A stretch of 64,000 bases of DNA from Diadema setosum (GCF_964275005.1 NC_092706.1:26198942-26262941); one strand, 5' to 3'. Shown: positions 48,101-58,665, numbered from the stretch's first letter. Numbers and translations: made by a program. The notes: generated by a model from the sequence alone, not told the origin.

Positions 48101-50854
48101 CCTGAAACACAAACTAAGACAAGGAAATTTTTGAGGTACCAAAACTTTTTATTATCTTTAAGGTGCACTTTTGACCCCCCTCCCCCCACCCCTAAAAAAA
48201 AAGAAAGAAAAGAAAAGGATGATGGAAAGATTTTTAATAATGCACTAACCAAGCCAGATTTAATAGATGCTAAGAATTCGAATAAACAAGACAGAAATCA
48301 GGGCCCCATTTCATAAAAGATGTTAGGATAGCAAATTTTGCTAAAATAGCAATTTTTTGTTGCAACAGCCAATCAGGAAGCTGGATTTTGGTTGTTACCA
48401 TGACATTTGCCACTCCAGCAGGAAGAGTTACTATCATAGAAACTTTTTTCTATGAAACAGGGCCCTATGGATCCCTATCCAAATGATGCATGCTACTTCA
48501 TCCATCATAGGTCCATATTCCACATGAACCATTTCACACTGGCACCGACTCTTACTCCAGTGACTCACCTTCCTCCTCTTTCTGTTCCTCCTTCTTCTCC
48601 TCCTCCTCCTCCTCCTTCTTCTGTCCATCCTGCTCCTCCGGTAGGACGTCTCCCTCCGCCTCCTTCTCCTGCAGCCCCTGGACGATCTTCTCGTTGAGGT
48701 CCTCCAGGGCCTTGGAGATGGCCTTCTGGGCCGGCTCGTCCCCTTGGACCTTGGCCATCTCTAGGGCACGCTCGAAGGACTCGATAGCCTCCTGGAGATC
48801 ACCCAGCTTGACTGAAATGAAAAAAAAGAAAGAAAAATAGTTAAGGGTCAGGGGTCAACAATTACATTTGTCTGGTACTTGAGGAAGATTTATTCATTGG
48901 TCGAATGATAGCACGAATGAAGACAAAAATGGTTTTCATCGCTCTTCATACGGGCAGGCTACACAGCTAAAAAAGGACTGAGATAGCAATCACCTACGGT
49001 GCATTCACAATAAAGTAACAAAATTTAGGCATCATTAACATCTTGACATTGAGTACTTAGATTATGATGTATGTACATGTTTCTACATAGTTCATATAAA
49101 AAACAATGTAGCGTCATGCAAAGTGCAGCCATGAAGTGAAAATGGCAATAAGAAGGAAAAAAAAAATGACATCAAGGGATCGGTACCTTCTGATTGGGCG
49201 ATGAGCACACTGGCGTTGAGCTGCCACACGTCGTCCCCGGCCTCCTGGGCTGCCTGGAGACTCTTCTGGCCGCAGTCCCTGGCCTCCTGGTAATCGCCCA
49301 GCTCCAGGTGGCAGCGGCCGATCTCGTGGTACAGCCAGGTGCCCTCTAGCGCCGACTTGACCAGTGGTAGCTTCTCTGACCAGTGCGCCACGGCCGCGTC
49401 AAACTTGCCGATACGGGCGTACACGCGACCCAGGTTATCCAACGCCCGTGACTTGCCTTCCTCATTATCGCTTTATTGGAAAAATAAATAAATAGAAGCT
49501 TCCAAATAAAATATGAAGTTGAGGCTGTATTGTTGCTCTAAACCAAGCTAAGATAAATGATTGAACAGTCCTTCAACATCACACCATGTGCTATTCAGTT
49601 GACATGCCCAACAGAGATATAACACCATTTCTTTTCTCTTTTCTGTCCACAATCATGTAAACCATAGTATCAAATTAAAAGACAAAATAATGACACTGCC
49701 ATAAACGTTATCAATAATATCACTTGTTAATCAACATCAATAGATGAAGTATAGAAGGCACGCATGGATGCTTGCGCAGTACACAAACTGTCAGTCTCCT
49801 AAAAGTAATCATTTTTATCAAAAGCTGACAATAAGAACCAGTATACTTCAAGCTTTGTGTAACATTTTCAGCATTTTTTTCCCCAGAATTATATTTAGCT
49901 TTACATTGAGAATGTCTAACGACTCATATTGTCTTCTCAATGACAAAATGAAGCTGATGGTGAATGAACAATGTCTACATACAGAAATAAAGCCCCTCAC
50001 CCCCCCGCGGAAAAAAAAAGAGAAGAATTCATGAAATATATTGATAGTTTCTATTTTGTTTCATTCTGTTGCAGAAACTCACTTCTCCTTGGAGATGTCC
50101 AGGTCCCGTTGGTGGTTCTGTTGAGCATCCGGCATCTTGCCCATGTCGAGGTAAGCATTGCCGATGCAGCTGTGCAGGTTGGCGATGAACTCCTGCTTCT
50201 CTGGGACGTCGTCTTGCGACCAGCTCTCCACATTCCTCAGGACCTTTTGGGCCTGCCGTAGGGCGTCACGCGGCCTGCCATCAGCCAGGGCTGGACATGA
50301 AAGGTATTTCAGACGAGGAACTTATCATGTACGCAATCAAATGGCTCTATTTTTCTATCTTTCTCTTTTTAAAAATGCATACAATGCATAAGTCATACAG
50401 TGTACATAAAGATCTTCTATATGTCTTGAGTACATGTCACAACTTCTGTTTCTCGCATAATGATTATTTTGTATATTTTAGAGAGGTGATCATTATCTGG
50501 TTTTGCTACGAATCGTGTGTGTGTTTTTTTTTTTTAAATGACTAAATTTGTTCCACACATGTCTTGAACCCTTCTCAGGCTTCAAAACAAAGTTCCTTCC
50601 TGTGCAACATTGAAAATATCATTATCCTTAATAGTAAGTACATTATCATCTTCATTCTTACAATCATCATTACAACTATCACTGACATAATCATCATCTT
50701 CATCACATCATCATCATGAGCATAATAACCAACATCATCACCATCATCTTCCTCATGAACATGAATAATCCTACTTGAATAATAATCATCATCATCGCTA
50801 TCATGATCAACATCGTGGCCATCATCATCACCATAATAACCATATTATCATCAT

Positions 50855-50886
<32 letters not shown>

Positions 50887-51019
50887 CCATCATCACCATC
50901 ATCATCATCATGAACGTCACAAATAATCCTATAATCATCATCATTCATCATCGCTATCATGATCAACATTGTGATCATCATTATCACCATAATAACCATA
51001 TTATTATCATAACCACCAC

Positions 51020-51051
<32 letters not shown>

Positions 51052-54000
51052 CCATCACCACAGTATGTATGTCTCCTTACCTGCATCAATGTCTTCCAGG
51101 TTCTTGAGGATGTACTTGGCAGGATCGGCAGGTTTCTGTTTGTTCTTCTCCCTCGCCCCCTTCGCCTCCTCCTTCTCCCTCTTACGGGCGTACATGGGTT
51201 TCTGCTGCCGCCAGAACTCCGTCCTCGTGTCGAGATACTGCAGGCCCTCGTTCACGAGATCGTAGATTCGGTTTCCGCTGTCTGTGTCAGCCCTCGTTAA
51301 ATCTGACAAGGAACATAGTGTGTGCACAGTATTAACTCATCACACGAGAAACAACAGTTGGTGCTGTTACAGGAGCTGTATTTATCAGCTCTGTGGTACA
51401 TTTGTAGTACATGTAGTTCCAAAGAATTCTTTCAAAACTATAAAGAACTGCTGAGAAACTGCATCGTAATTCATGCTGAGTGGTGACTGATTACAGCATG
51501 ATGACTGAAAACATGTGCAACAGACATGGGACAAATATGGAAAAGTGTATTTAACTATTTTTTCCTCTGAAAGAAGGCAGTCGGGCACAAAGATTTCAAG
51601 ATCCTCAAATGACTCAAAGCTGAATACAAATATGCACACTGGGGTACTGTACGAGCTGAAATTTTTGCATACAGATATTTTTGCGAAATGCTACTTGGAG
51701 GACATTTTCGCGTGTTGTTAATTTCGCGGTTGTGAGAGTCTAACTGAACTTAGTTATTCGTGCGTTGTTATTTTCGCAGTTCAAAGGCGATTCGCGAAAT
51801 TCGCAAAAATAAAACCACCGCAAAAATTTCAGCTCGTACAGTAGTTATGGTAACAAACACTGCAGCTTCGGTCAAGATGGACAAAAGGTCTTCTGCCAAG
51901 GTAATGTTGTTATCTTACTTTATTTTGAAGAATTGTGCTTTTTCCACGTAATGATTTCAATAGTTTGTGTTATCCATACCGGTATGTTATAAAATATGGA
52001 AACATGCTGTGTGATATTGGTGCCATACAACATGTACAGACAATTTTCAACAATTGCATGGCTAGATAATAAATGTTAAACAGGGTGCAATGATTCTGCA
52101 CAATGGGAAATACGAAAAGGAAGACCTGACATAATCATAGCTCATCTTAGAAACAAACCATGTCATGTCCTGTCATGCTAATCCATGGCTCCACGACATT
52201 GGCAGTGGCTCAAAGGCCCAGGGCCACCATAAATTCATGTTGGGCCACCAAGTATCAAAAAAGTTATCTGTTGGTAGCCTGATCGGGCTATTATAAGATC
52301 CAAAATAGATTGTTACATTTCCCTTTATTTCGGGGCAATACATATCTGGACCATCAAAGTTTCAAATTTAACCCTAACTAGGCCGGGGGGGGGGGGGGGG
52401 GGCCCCCCTCGACATTTCGCGCGATGTATCGTTAATGTGAAAAGCTATCGCTGCAACGTTTCATGACTTTTTTCTTTCGAGTCTCCCGCATCTTTTGACA
52501 CCAGATTTGCGATGCCCGGGTGCGCGGTTCCGAAGTTGCGCGTAAATATGTACGTGCATGTCAGACCAAAAATTGCTCAAAAACGTGAATTCGTGTACAA
52601 TTTCAATGCAAACTGTGCTTACAGGCAAATTTCATAAAAGCATGATTATTTTGGGGTTTTATTGATTAAAATCAATTAATAACATATTTTCTTGTTTGAA
52701 ACAATGTCGCGGACAAGTTTCATCGAGAAAACAATGAAAAACATAAAGTTGAAAAAACAGAGAAATACATAAGAAATTCAAAAATTAATAAAATACTTAA
52801 GAAATTTTTTCTGATGGTACAATTTCTTTCTCTTATATTTGCTCAGGACACTAAAAAGAATATTTACACAAAAAAAGTGCCCATTTTGAGCTTTATTTAG
52901 TGATTTATACTAAATTGTCTGATTTCATGCATCATTATGCATAAATTAGCATAATTTAGCATAAATGATAATCTTTTTAAAATTTAACTTCGTGGTACTC
53001 TAGATTACATCATAGGCAATGTGTGTGCCAATTTTCAATTTTCGTTGCAATCGCGCGGTCGACGGCCGAGATCTGCCCCCCCGGCTCTATGATCTACCTA
53101 AATAGCCCGGCCTAGTTAGGGTTAAAGACTTTAGTGGCCCAAACAGGCAAAAAAATAGTGTCATATCCTGTGATCAATCATATAATACAGTTGTCTTTGC
53201 AACATTCATGGTTGTCTGTATAATAGAACACTACGGGCCAAATTGCACATCTTCAATGTATGCCAAAGTGGTCTTGCATATACAGCACATAATGACTGTC
53301 AGTAGCTTGCATCCTAATTGGAGATTTTTTGTTGTTGGTGACCAACTGATGCCTTTGAAGCAGCCTCAAGGGGTGTCGGTGGAGGTGACCAGCATCGCTT
53401 TTTGCAGACTGCACTTACCGTCGTCTCTGAGAAGCATGTCGAGGTATTCTTTGTCGGCGTAGAGTTCACCCAGGAGCTGCTTAGCCGTCTTTTTCTCGGC
53501 GTCGGTCTGCTCCGGCTTGGTGGGCCGCTTCTTCTTGTTCTCCTGCTGCTTGGCCATGGGCTTGCTGTAGCCCATCCTGGCTGGCTTCTTGCTTTTGGCC
53601 TGGCAAAAATCAGTCAGAGACAGTGAGCATGTTCAATCATTCATCAGATATTAAGATTTATACAACAAAATGTTAAATCAATTCTATTTTTCAATTCTCT
53701 AATAGAATACCTGCATGATGAAATAGTAACACAGTACCAGTAAGTAGAACGAGCAATAAAAAAAATTGTGAAAGAATTGTAAAGTATTTTGATATTCATT
53801 CTTGATATTATGAACAACATAATGGCAACAATGACTTCATCACAGTCTAAGTTTTATGTCTGAAACACACAAGATTAACTGATGCTTACCTCATCTTGTT
53901 TTGTGAAGAATGATAGATCTCCTTTGTTTTCTAGCTTGACTTTTGATGGACCTGGGGAGAAGGGGAGAGTAAAAAAACAAAATTTGCAATTCTCCTTCTT

Positions 54001-57000
54001 GTCACAAAGTTTATGCACATTGATATTATAATGCTCTTCTAAAAATAAAAAAATAAAAAAATAAAAAATCATTGCCTGTACCTGAAGTGGACATGATGTA
54101 GTGTACAATTTGTACCTTTGGAGCCAGTCAAACTCTCACTGTGAGGGTGTATATTATAATGCTTGATTCATCAGGTTCTTGTGTCACGATACATGCACAT
54201 GTAATGGATGATACTTGATGATGAGTTATACTGTAGCAGGAGACAACAACATGAAGAATTCAACAATTGTCAAATGTGAAAGTATCTCAGTTGTTCCCAT
54301 GTTCCCTTGATCGATAACTCTGAAGAATGATCTTTTATGATCCATCAGGATTACATCTTCTTCTGCTTGATTATCGAATACAGATTGCACTCACTTCCTA
54401 TTGAGTTATCGATGGCTTCTTGTGCTTTCTGGATGCCGAGACGGAACTCTTGTAGTTCGGGTCTCAGCTTGTTTCCACGGTGATAGAAGACCAGGCCCAT
54501 CTCAAAGTCCCCCATCTGGTAGAGGGCCTCTGCCTTGTGGTACAGACCCTGTCAAGTAATCAGATTAACATTCACTTTCAAATTCAAATTTCTTCCCAGT
54601 TTTCTGCATTGAACCTTATCGAATGATCAAAGGGCATTTCATGAAACGTTTTGTCAGATATTCTTTTTTTCTGACAAACTATTTCAAGCTACTGCGATCC
54701 TTGCATCGGATTGGCAGAGAGGAAATATTTCACACACACACACACACACAAAATATCAGACCAAAACGCTTCATGAAATGGCCCCAGATGGACAGGCCAT
54801 GCTTTAGATTTAGGTCTTCCTTGCAGTACACTCTTTTGCTGGCATCATGTGGATATTTCCAAATATTTCATGTGAAGGCTGTGCTGCTATTAATCATAGT
54901 AAGAGAAATAATACACTGATCAAATTTGTGAACATTTTTCAAAGGTATCATGCATTCAGCGCACACACAAGTAGTTTGCATTTCTAAGTATATGACTTGT
55001 TGTACAAAGCAAATGATTGATTTCAATGCAATACAAATAAAAATGAACGATTAACCTTGAAGACATGGACCATGTTCTCTAGAAAGAAATTGTTAAAACA
55101 AAATATTACAATAACCACATCTACAGATACATGTACCTTGATAGATGTTGTGCTGCCAAATCATGAATTCTATTGTGACACAAATATAAGAGACTCTCAT
55201 ATTGTTCAAAGAGTTACAAATATGGCCATACATTGTATCTACTGATTTCATCCGTGTTGTGCCTTACAACTCACATGCCTACAAATGTCCACTTGAGCAT
55301 GAATTTGCAAAGACTTGACCTGCTATAAGCTGCTGGTAATGGACTCTACATGTAAATGACAAAAGGTCATTGTTGAAAACCTTGATGTATTTGTCATCAT
55401 CCTCCAGCGCTGCTTCAGCATCCTTGAGGGCTGCCTTGGAGTCACCAAGCTGGAGATGACACTTTGAGCGGGCCACCAGGCAATTCTTGTCTGTCGGTTC
55501 TATCTCCAGGGCCTGGGAAAAGATGAAGAATATAATAATATAATGATAATGTAATGACCACATTGGCAATGACATATTTGACAATGAAGATATGTGCTGA
55601 ATGCCATTCCTAGCATAAATATTATTTGTTTGTTTTTTAAACTGTCAACAGGATCTCACTGTTATCTCTGCAGACTAGTCTCTTCCGTTGTTTTGCTGTG
55701 AAGCAGATTGAGCTTATTTCTCCATTCAATCAATCACAAAATAACTGTTGCTTTTTTTTTTTTTTATTTTTTTTACTATACTCACAAATTGTGCATGCAA
55801 CATGATTGTCTCAAGTATAAGTAGCTGATAAAGGTATATTCCATATTGAAGGAAAACTGTAAAATTGGATAATTTTGCGCAAGTAATTTTTTGCATTGGG
55901 CCAGATGAGATCAATTTTGCACGTTTTTAATTCAGCAGAAACAAGACATTTAATAGTGGTACATACTGTATTTATTTTCACACTAGTAGCTGGTCACGCG
56001 AAATGCGCATGGTAATATTTTCACTTTTACTATACCATGCTATTACACACACACACACACACATGGTTTTACTGTTCTGGGTTAGTATGCATCCAAGAAA
56101 ATTGTCTAGCTAAGGACTGTACCAACACAAGAAGCTGTTCCAAAGCAGAAATTGTCACACGTGTTCAAAGATATTATGCGGCAACTGATGAAACAATAGT
56201 CATGACACATTGCATGAAGGTGAAAACCTCTACTTAATACATTAATTTTTCTTGGGCATACCCTAGAGATCAAGTGACCACGTTGTCATGATCTTAGAAT
56301 GCTCATACAGTGTAATTTCACATCTAACACATCTAACACAACTAAGTAGAACCCACTGCATACTACATTCGTCACATAAAGATACAGGGTCAGGGATAAC
56401 ATTTCAGCACTCTCTGTTCTATACTATTTGGGAGACACATCACGCAGCAATACAGGATTTAGCAACTGGCTTTCACAAGGGCGGCCATGGATGTTGTTTA
56501 CATACTAAGTTATAGCCCTCCATTGCCCGCCTGTAGTCCCTCTTTCTCATGTGGTCCTCCGCTTCTCCGATGTAGGATTGTAGGAGCTTCAGTTGCTCCT
56601 CCCGCTCTAGCGCTGGATCCACGTATTCATCCATCATGGACACGATCAAATTCACACAGATTCTTTGTCAAATTGAGTGTTTTTCCTGTAGAGCCCTTGT
56701 TCTGTGCACTTCCACATATACGGCTACTGCAGACAGCGTGCAACCATTTTGTTTCACCATTGATTTGTACACAAGCCCCTTTGCCCTCACTCAAGTCCTA
56801 GCAACAGAGCCTCATGCATATTCATGAGATTATGGCAAACAGCTGTGCATATTCATGATGCGGAAAAAGAATAGGGACTGCCATGCAGGGACGAACAACA
56901 TCAATAGATTGAAGGACAATCTCTCTCTTCCTTTAGTCTTCACTTTCACTACTGGCCCACAGCTGTCCGTCATGGAAAGTTGTATTGATCATGATTATCG

Positions 57001-58665
57001 AGAGGTATTGATTTGAAGGACGTGTAGACTTTTAAAAAGGGGTGGGAGGGCAGGTGTGAGAATAACAAACCTTTAAAAACCGCAGTGCCAAAATACAGCT
57101 AGGATATGTCCTGTGCAACACATGGAGTCTACTCCTTTATATCTCTGTAGGGTGCAGAGCTCTTTAAAAACAGAAATCCATACACTTAATCACTGTGGAA
57201 TTAGCTTCTGATGTCATTCATTTGTCAAAAATGCCATGCATTCTCAGCAAAAAAAAAAAAAGGGTTCATTTGTAAGTCACCACCTTCTTTGTTTAAAGGA
57301 ATAGTCTAATTGAGTATTTGCTTATTTGTTTTGGTTTTTCCTCAAAATGAATGTTAACCTTCAAGGTTGTCTAAAGATAGAATTTTGTAAAAAATGAATT
57401 CCAATAAATATAGGGGTCTGTCACAAAATATGAAACGATGGGTGGAATATGGGACCCTGAATATATTCGCTGGGCAAACTTGCATCCAGAATGGAGAGCT
57501 CACACTCCAAGTGCAAAAGGTCATCACCAATCATCAGCAGCAGCAGCAGCATGCAGCATCAGCATCCATCAGCATCCCCGCAGACTCTGAGAGAAAGGTT
57601 AGGTCCTGTAATTGCTGTAACGATGTCGTCAGCCTCCCGGTCGTTGTCAGCGCTTGGTGCATGAGTAAAGAGTCTTACTCTTATTCTTAAGTACTAAGTA
57701 GCAGGCTATGTTTTCTATAATTACTAGAGCCTAGAGGGGCAAGGGGTCTAACACGTTTAGTCCAAATGATAGAGACTTCGTGGGCTCTCGCCCACATTAC
57801 AGCCAGCCCTGCTAGTGTAAGTGCGCGGGTGTAAGTGCGCTTACACCAGCCCTGCTAGTGTAAGTGCGCAGGTGTAAGGGCACGGTCGCGGCAACGCGCA
57901 GTTTTCAGAGTGCTCCTGATTTTATTGGAAATATGTGTTTAAATTTCACTTTTTGGGAAGGATTTTTTTCACCAAAATTATTCTTTTATAACAGTCATCT
58001 TTAAGACAGCCGAAGGGAGTTATTATTACTCGCACGGTAGCTTAACGTTAGTTATTTATTTTTATTTGTCCCAAATTGCACCCAAATTGCACTCTTTATT
58101 TTTGCGTGTTTCTGTGACTGCGCTTTTGCCTGCCAAGTACGACAATACTCTTATCAGAGGGATGTACTCATCGGAAGAAGAAGAAGAAGTAGGCCCTAGT
58201 GCTACCCTGAGTGGAGGAAAACACGGCTCGACTTGCTGAGGTGAGTGAATAATTATAATCTCAAAATTTAATGACAATGTCCATGACTACACCTTCAGTA
58301 CACGTACGTTAGGGTCCTAACGTTACAAATGTACCACCACACCCTCCAACAAAAATCATAATTTATAGATCATCATTCATAAAGATTTTGGCTTAAGCCC
58401 CATACTCTTATCCTAATTTGGCCGAAGGGTCTGCAATGATAATATTATCAGGTTATCATTCAGAATCGATAATCGTACAGATAGTTGCTTATGATTGATG
58501 ATGATTGTTCATGTCAACAAATACACAGTGTCACAGACTCACCGTGGAGTAACTCTGCAGGGCCTTCTTGTACTCTCCTTGCTTAAAAAGGACGTCCCCT
58601 TCCGCCATATAGATGGCGAAAGATTCCCTGGAAAGTGCTTCATCTTGTTCCTCACCTACAATCAT
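39070..58665 (-). CDS. ODAD4: ODAD4 (TTC25)-like outer dynein arm docking factor (gene span, alternative first and last exons)
   Basis: Main chain: exons 58543-58665, 55381-55512, 54395-54548, 53890-53951, 53419-53599, 51081-51302, 50083-50290, 49187-49470, 48569-48811, 45840-46016 and 41683-41807 join in frame to 636 aa. N-terminal TPRs span about residues 15-136 (AIYMAEGDVLFKQGEY, KNCLVARSKC at 50-59, GLVFYHRGNKLRP). Then come LENKGDLSF, a basic linker, LLGELYADKEYL, YLDT.TEFWRQQKPMYAR (240-257), and C-terminal TPRs (NLHSCIGNAYLDMGK, KSRALDNLGRVYARIGKF, YHEIGRCHLELGDY). These match vertebrate TTC25/ODAD4 block by block. In the family the protein sits on ciliary doublet microtubules and docks outer dynein arms. 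The tail is a long Glu/Lys-rich region. A second first exon (56506-56637) and a second last exon (39070-39128) fit in phase. Confidence 0.93.
40071..40241. mobile_element. MITE, ends GGGGGGTGTTTCATAAAGCT
   Basis: Arms ggggtgtttcataaagctgt and its complement (acaactttatgaaacactcccc) plus inner pairs ttcttaaag/ctttaagaa and aagaacgact/agtcgttctt. Confidence 0.88.
41683..41807 (-). CDS. ODAD4: ODAD4 last exon, form 1 (Ser/Arg-rich tail)
   Basis: Acceptor cacag/AC, phase 1, stop TAG at 41683-41685. Encodes DSHSSSRSSKASSRSSSR, then SRKKSGSSSSSDESKKDGK. It is strongly basic/phosphorylatable, unlike the acidic exons before it. Confidence 0.72.
42229..42674. mobile_element. ~445-bp MITE, ends GGCTCGACACTAAC / GTTAGTGTCGAGCC
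   Basis: 14-base perfect terminal inverted repeats followed by repeated ggtggccc / gggccacc modules. Lies in the long intron between ODAD4 exon 10 and last exon 2. A related piece lies at 52205-52290. Confidence 0.88.
45840..46016 (-). CDS. ODAD4: ODAD4 exon 10 (acidic low-complexity)
   Basis: Acceptor gaatag/TA and donor GATG/gtgaag, phase 1-1. Encodes GGQQKEEEANDAEVDVGQAK and further Glu/Lys repeats with QQ pairs. Assigned by composition continuous with exon 9, plus splice signals and phase. Confidence 0.8.
46160..46378. mobile_element. CpG-depleted copy of the 30629 MITE
   Basis: Same ends (tactgtaaaagtggaaattt / atatccacttttacagta) and the same interior order as 30629-30841, but most cg dinucleotides are tg or ca. 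Confidence 0.9.
46617..46925. repeat. inverted repeat with ~80-bp arms
   Basis: gctggatgagaagactacta (46630) and tagtagtcttctcatccagc (46902) are complementary, as are tagaacgatata / tatatcgttcta and acaaagaaaa / ttctctttgt. The loop is AT-rich. Confidence 0.85.
47430..48160. mobile_element. 731-bp foldback element with >230-bp arms
   Basis: taaagataataaaaagtttt at the left is complementary to aaaacttttt and attatcttta at the right. Pairing continues through ccccaaagtgctctcatgtc and the gactgcgaccagcagc-type units to aggatcatgacag / ctgtcatgatcct. Lies in the ODAD4 intron between exons 9 and 10. Confidence 0.9.
48299..48465. mobile_element. MITE, ends CAGGGCCCCATTTCATA / TATGAAACAGGGCCC
   Basis: Terminal inverted repeats with a tttcata core. 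The interior has a cagccaatcag box. Lies about 100 bases beyond the ODAD4 exon 9 donor. Confidence 0.8.
48569..48811 (-). CDS. ODAD4: ODAD4 exon 9
   Basis: Acceptor ttcag/TC and donor GAAG/gtgagt, phase 1-1. Encodes VKLGDLQEAIESFERALEMA (last TPR) and then a Glu/Lys-rich acidic tail. Length divides by three, so it could be skipped without a frameshift. Confidence 0.93.
49187..49470 (-). CDS. ODAD4: ODAD4 exon 8
   Basis: Acceptor aaag/C and donor GAAG/gtaccg, phase 2 to 1. Encodes KSRALDNLGRVYARIGKF, WLYHEIGRCHLELGDYQEA and DDVWQLNASVLIAQ: two or three TPRs nearly identical to vertebrate TTC25. Confidence 0.95.
50083..50290 (-). CDS. ODAD4: ODAD4 exon 7
   Basis: Acceptor tccag/CC and donor GAGAA/gtgagt, phase 1 to 2. 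Encodes a TPR with NLHSCIGNAYLDMGKMPDA, equivalent to vertebrate NLYSCIGNAQIELGQMEAA. Confidence 0.93.
50655..51062. repeat. (ATC)n-rich tract with a ~160-bp higher-order repeat
   Basis: atc/cac triplets throughout. The block 'aataatc...atcgctatcatgatcaaca...ataataaccatatta' occurs at about 50765-50850 and again at about 50930-51010. The tract ends about 20 bases from the ODAD4 exon 6 donor. Confidence 0.9.
51081..51302 (-). CDS. ODAD4: ODAD4 exon 6
   Basis: Acceptor gtcag/AT and donor GCAG/gtaagg, phase 1 to 1. Encodes EGLQYLDTRTEFWRQQKPMY, a Lys/Glu-rich stretch and AKYILKNLEDID, all conserved family blocks. Confidence 0.94.
51645..51843. mobile_element. 199-bp MITE, ends TACTGTACGAGCTGAAATTT
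   Basis: tactgtacgagctgaaattt is complementary to aaatttcagctcgtacagta. The interior is full of ttttcgcg / cgcgaa motifs, a cousin of the 30629 family. Confidence 0.9.
52370..53123. mobile_element. ~754-bp MITE, ends AACCCTAACTAGGCCGGG / CCCGGCCTAGTTAGGGTT
   Basis: Near-perfect terminal inverted repeats with flanking poly-G. It lies between ggtggcc-type sequences (52205-52290 and about 53133) related to the 42229 element, suggesting insertion into an older copy. Confidence 0.88.
53419..53599 (-). CDS. ODAD4: ODAD4 exon 5
   Basis: Acceptor gccag/GCC and donor GACG/gtaagt, phase 0 to 1. Encodes a Lys-rich linker and TAKQLLGELYADKEYLDMLL, conserved with vertebrate VRQLLGELYVDKEYLEKLL. Confidence 0.94.
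53890..53951 (-). CDS. ODAD4: ODAD4 exon 4
   Basis: Acceptor cccag/GT and donor GAG/gtaagc, phase 1 to 0. Encodes PSKVKLENKGDLSFFTKQDE; vertebrates have SIKLENKGDLSFLSKQAE here. Confidence 0.94.
54395..54548 (-). CDS. ODAD4: ODAD4 exon 3
   Basis: Acceptor gacag/GGT and donor GGAA/gtgagt, phase 0 to 1. Encodes KAEALYQMGDFEMGLVFYHR and EFRLGIQKAQEAIDNSIG, matching vertebrate LYTMGDFEFALVFYHRG. Confidence 0.94.
54631..54785. mobile_element. MITE with TTTCATGAA-type ends (copy 2)
   Basis: gggcatttcatgaaacgttt...aaacgcttcatgaaatggccc, with tctgacaaact and gctactgcgatcc as in 47-191. It contains a (CA)n run at 54731-54750. Confidence 0.82.
55381..55512 (-). CDS. ODAD4: ODAD4 exon 2
   Basis: Acceptor cccag/GCC and donor AAG/gttttc, 44 codons, phase 0-0. 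Encodes ALEIEPTDKNCLVARSKCHL, the diagnostic TPR block, then LKDAEAALEDDDKYIK. Confidence 0.94.
55855..56037. mobile_element. degraded relative of the TACTGTAAAA...TTTTACTATA MITE
   Basis: Ends actgtaaaattgga and ttttcacttttactata; the interior has acgcgaaatgcgca. Orientation is opposite to the 30629 copy. Identification is approximate. Confidence 0.55.
56506..56637 (-). CDS. ODAD4: ODAD4 alternative first exon B
   Basis: ATG at 56637 (two Met in a row), 44 codons, donor TTA/gtatgt, phase 0. Encodes EQLKLLQSYIGEAEDHMRK and DYRRAMEGYNL, a TPR-like helix pair equivalent to the one in exon A but different in sequence. No clear acceptor precedes it, so it looks like a true first exon rather than an internal one. 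It could instead be an inactive duplicate. Confidence 0.7.
57785..57890. repeat. short tandem/inverted unit 'gccctgctagtgtaagtgcgc'
   Basis: ccagccctgctagtgtaagtg occurs twice, about 54 bases apart, with gtaagtgcgcttacac forming a small palindrome between them. Confidence 0.85.
58543..58665 (-). CDS. ODAD4: ODAD4 first exon A
   Basis: ATG at 58665, 41 codons, donor ACG/gtgagt, phase 0. Encodes IYMAEGDVLFKQGEYKKALQ then SYST, almost the same pattern as vertebrate YMAEGERLYLCGEFSKAAQ then SFSN, and joins the next exon as SYST-ALEIEP. Confidence 0.9.

Noticed and set aside
50703..51107. Long open frames of Asp/Met or Ile/His repeats on both strands
   Set aside because: They are translations of the ATC triplet repeat in an ODAD4 intron.
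51760..51951. Short open frame near 51.8 kb
   Set aside because: It lies mostly in the TACTGTACGAGC MITE.
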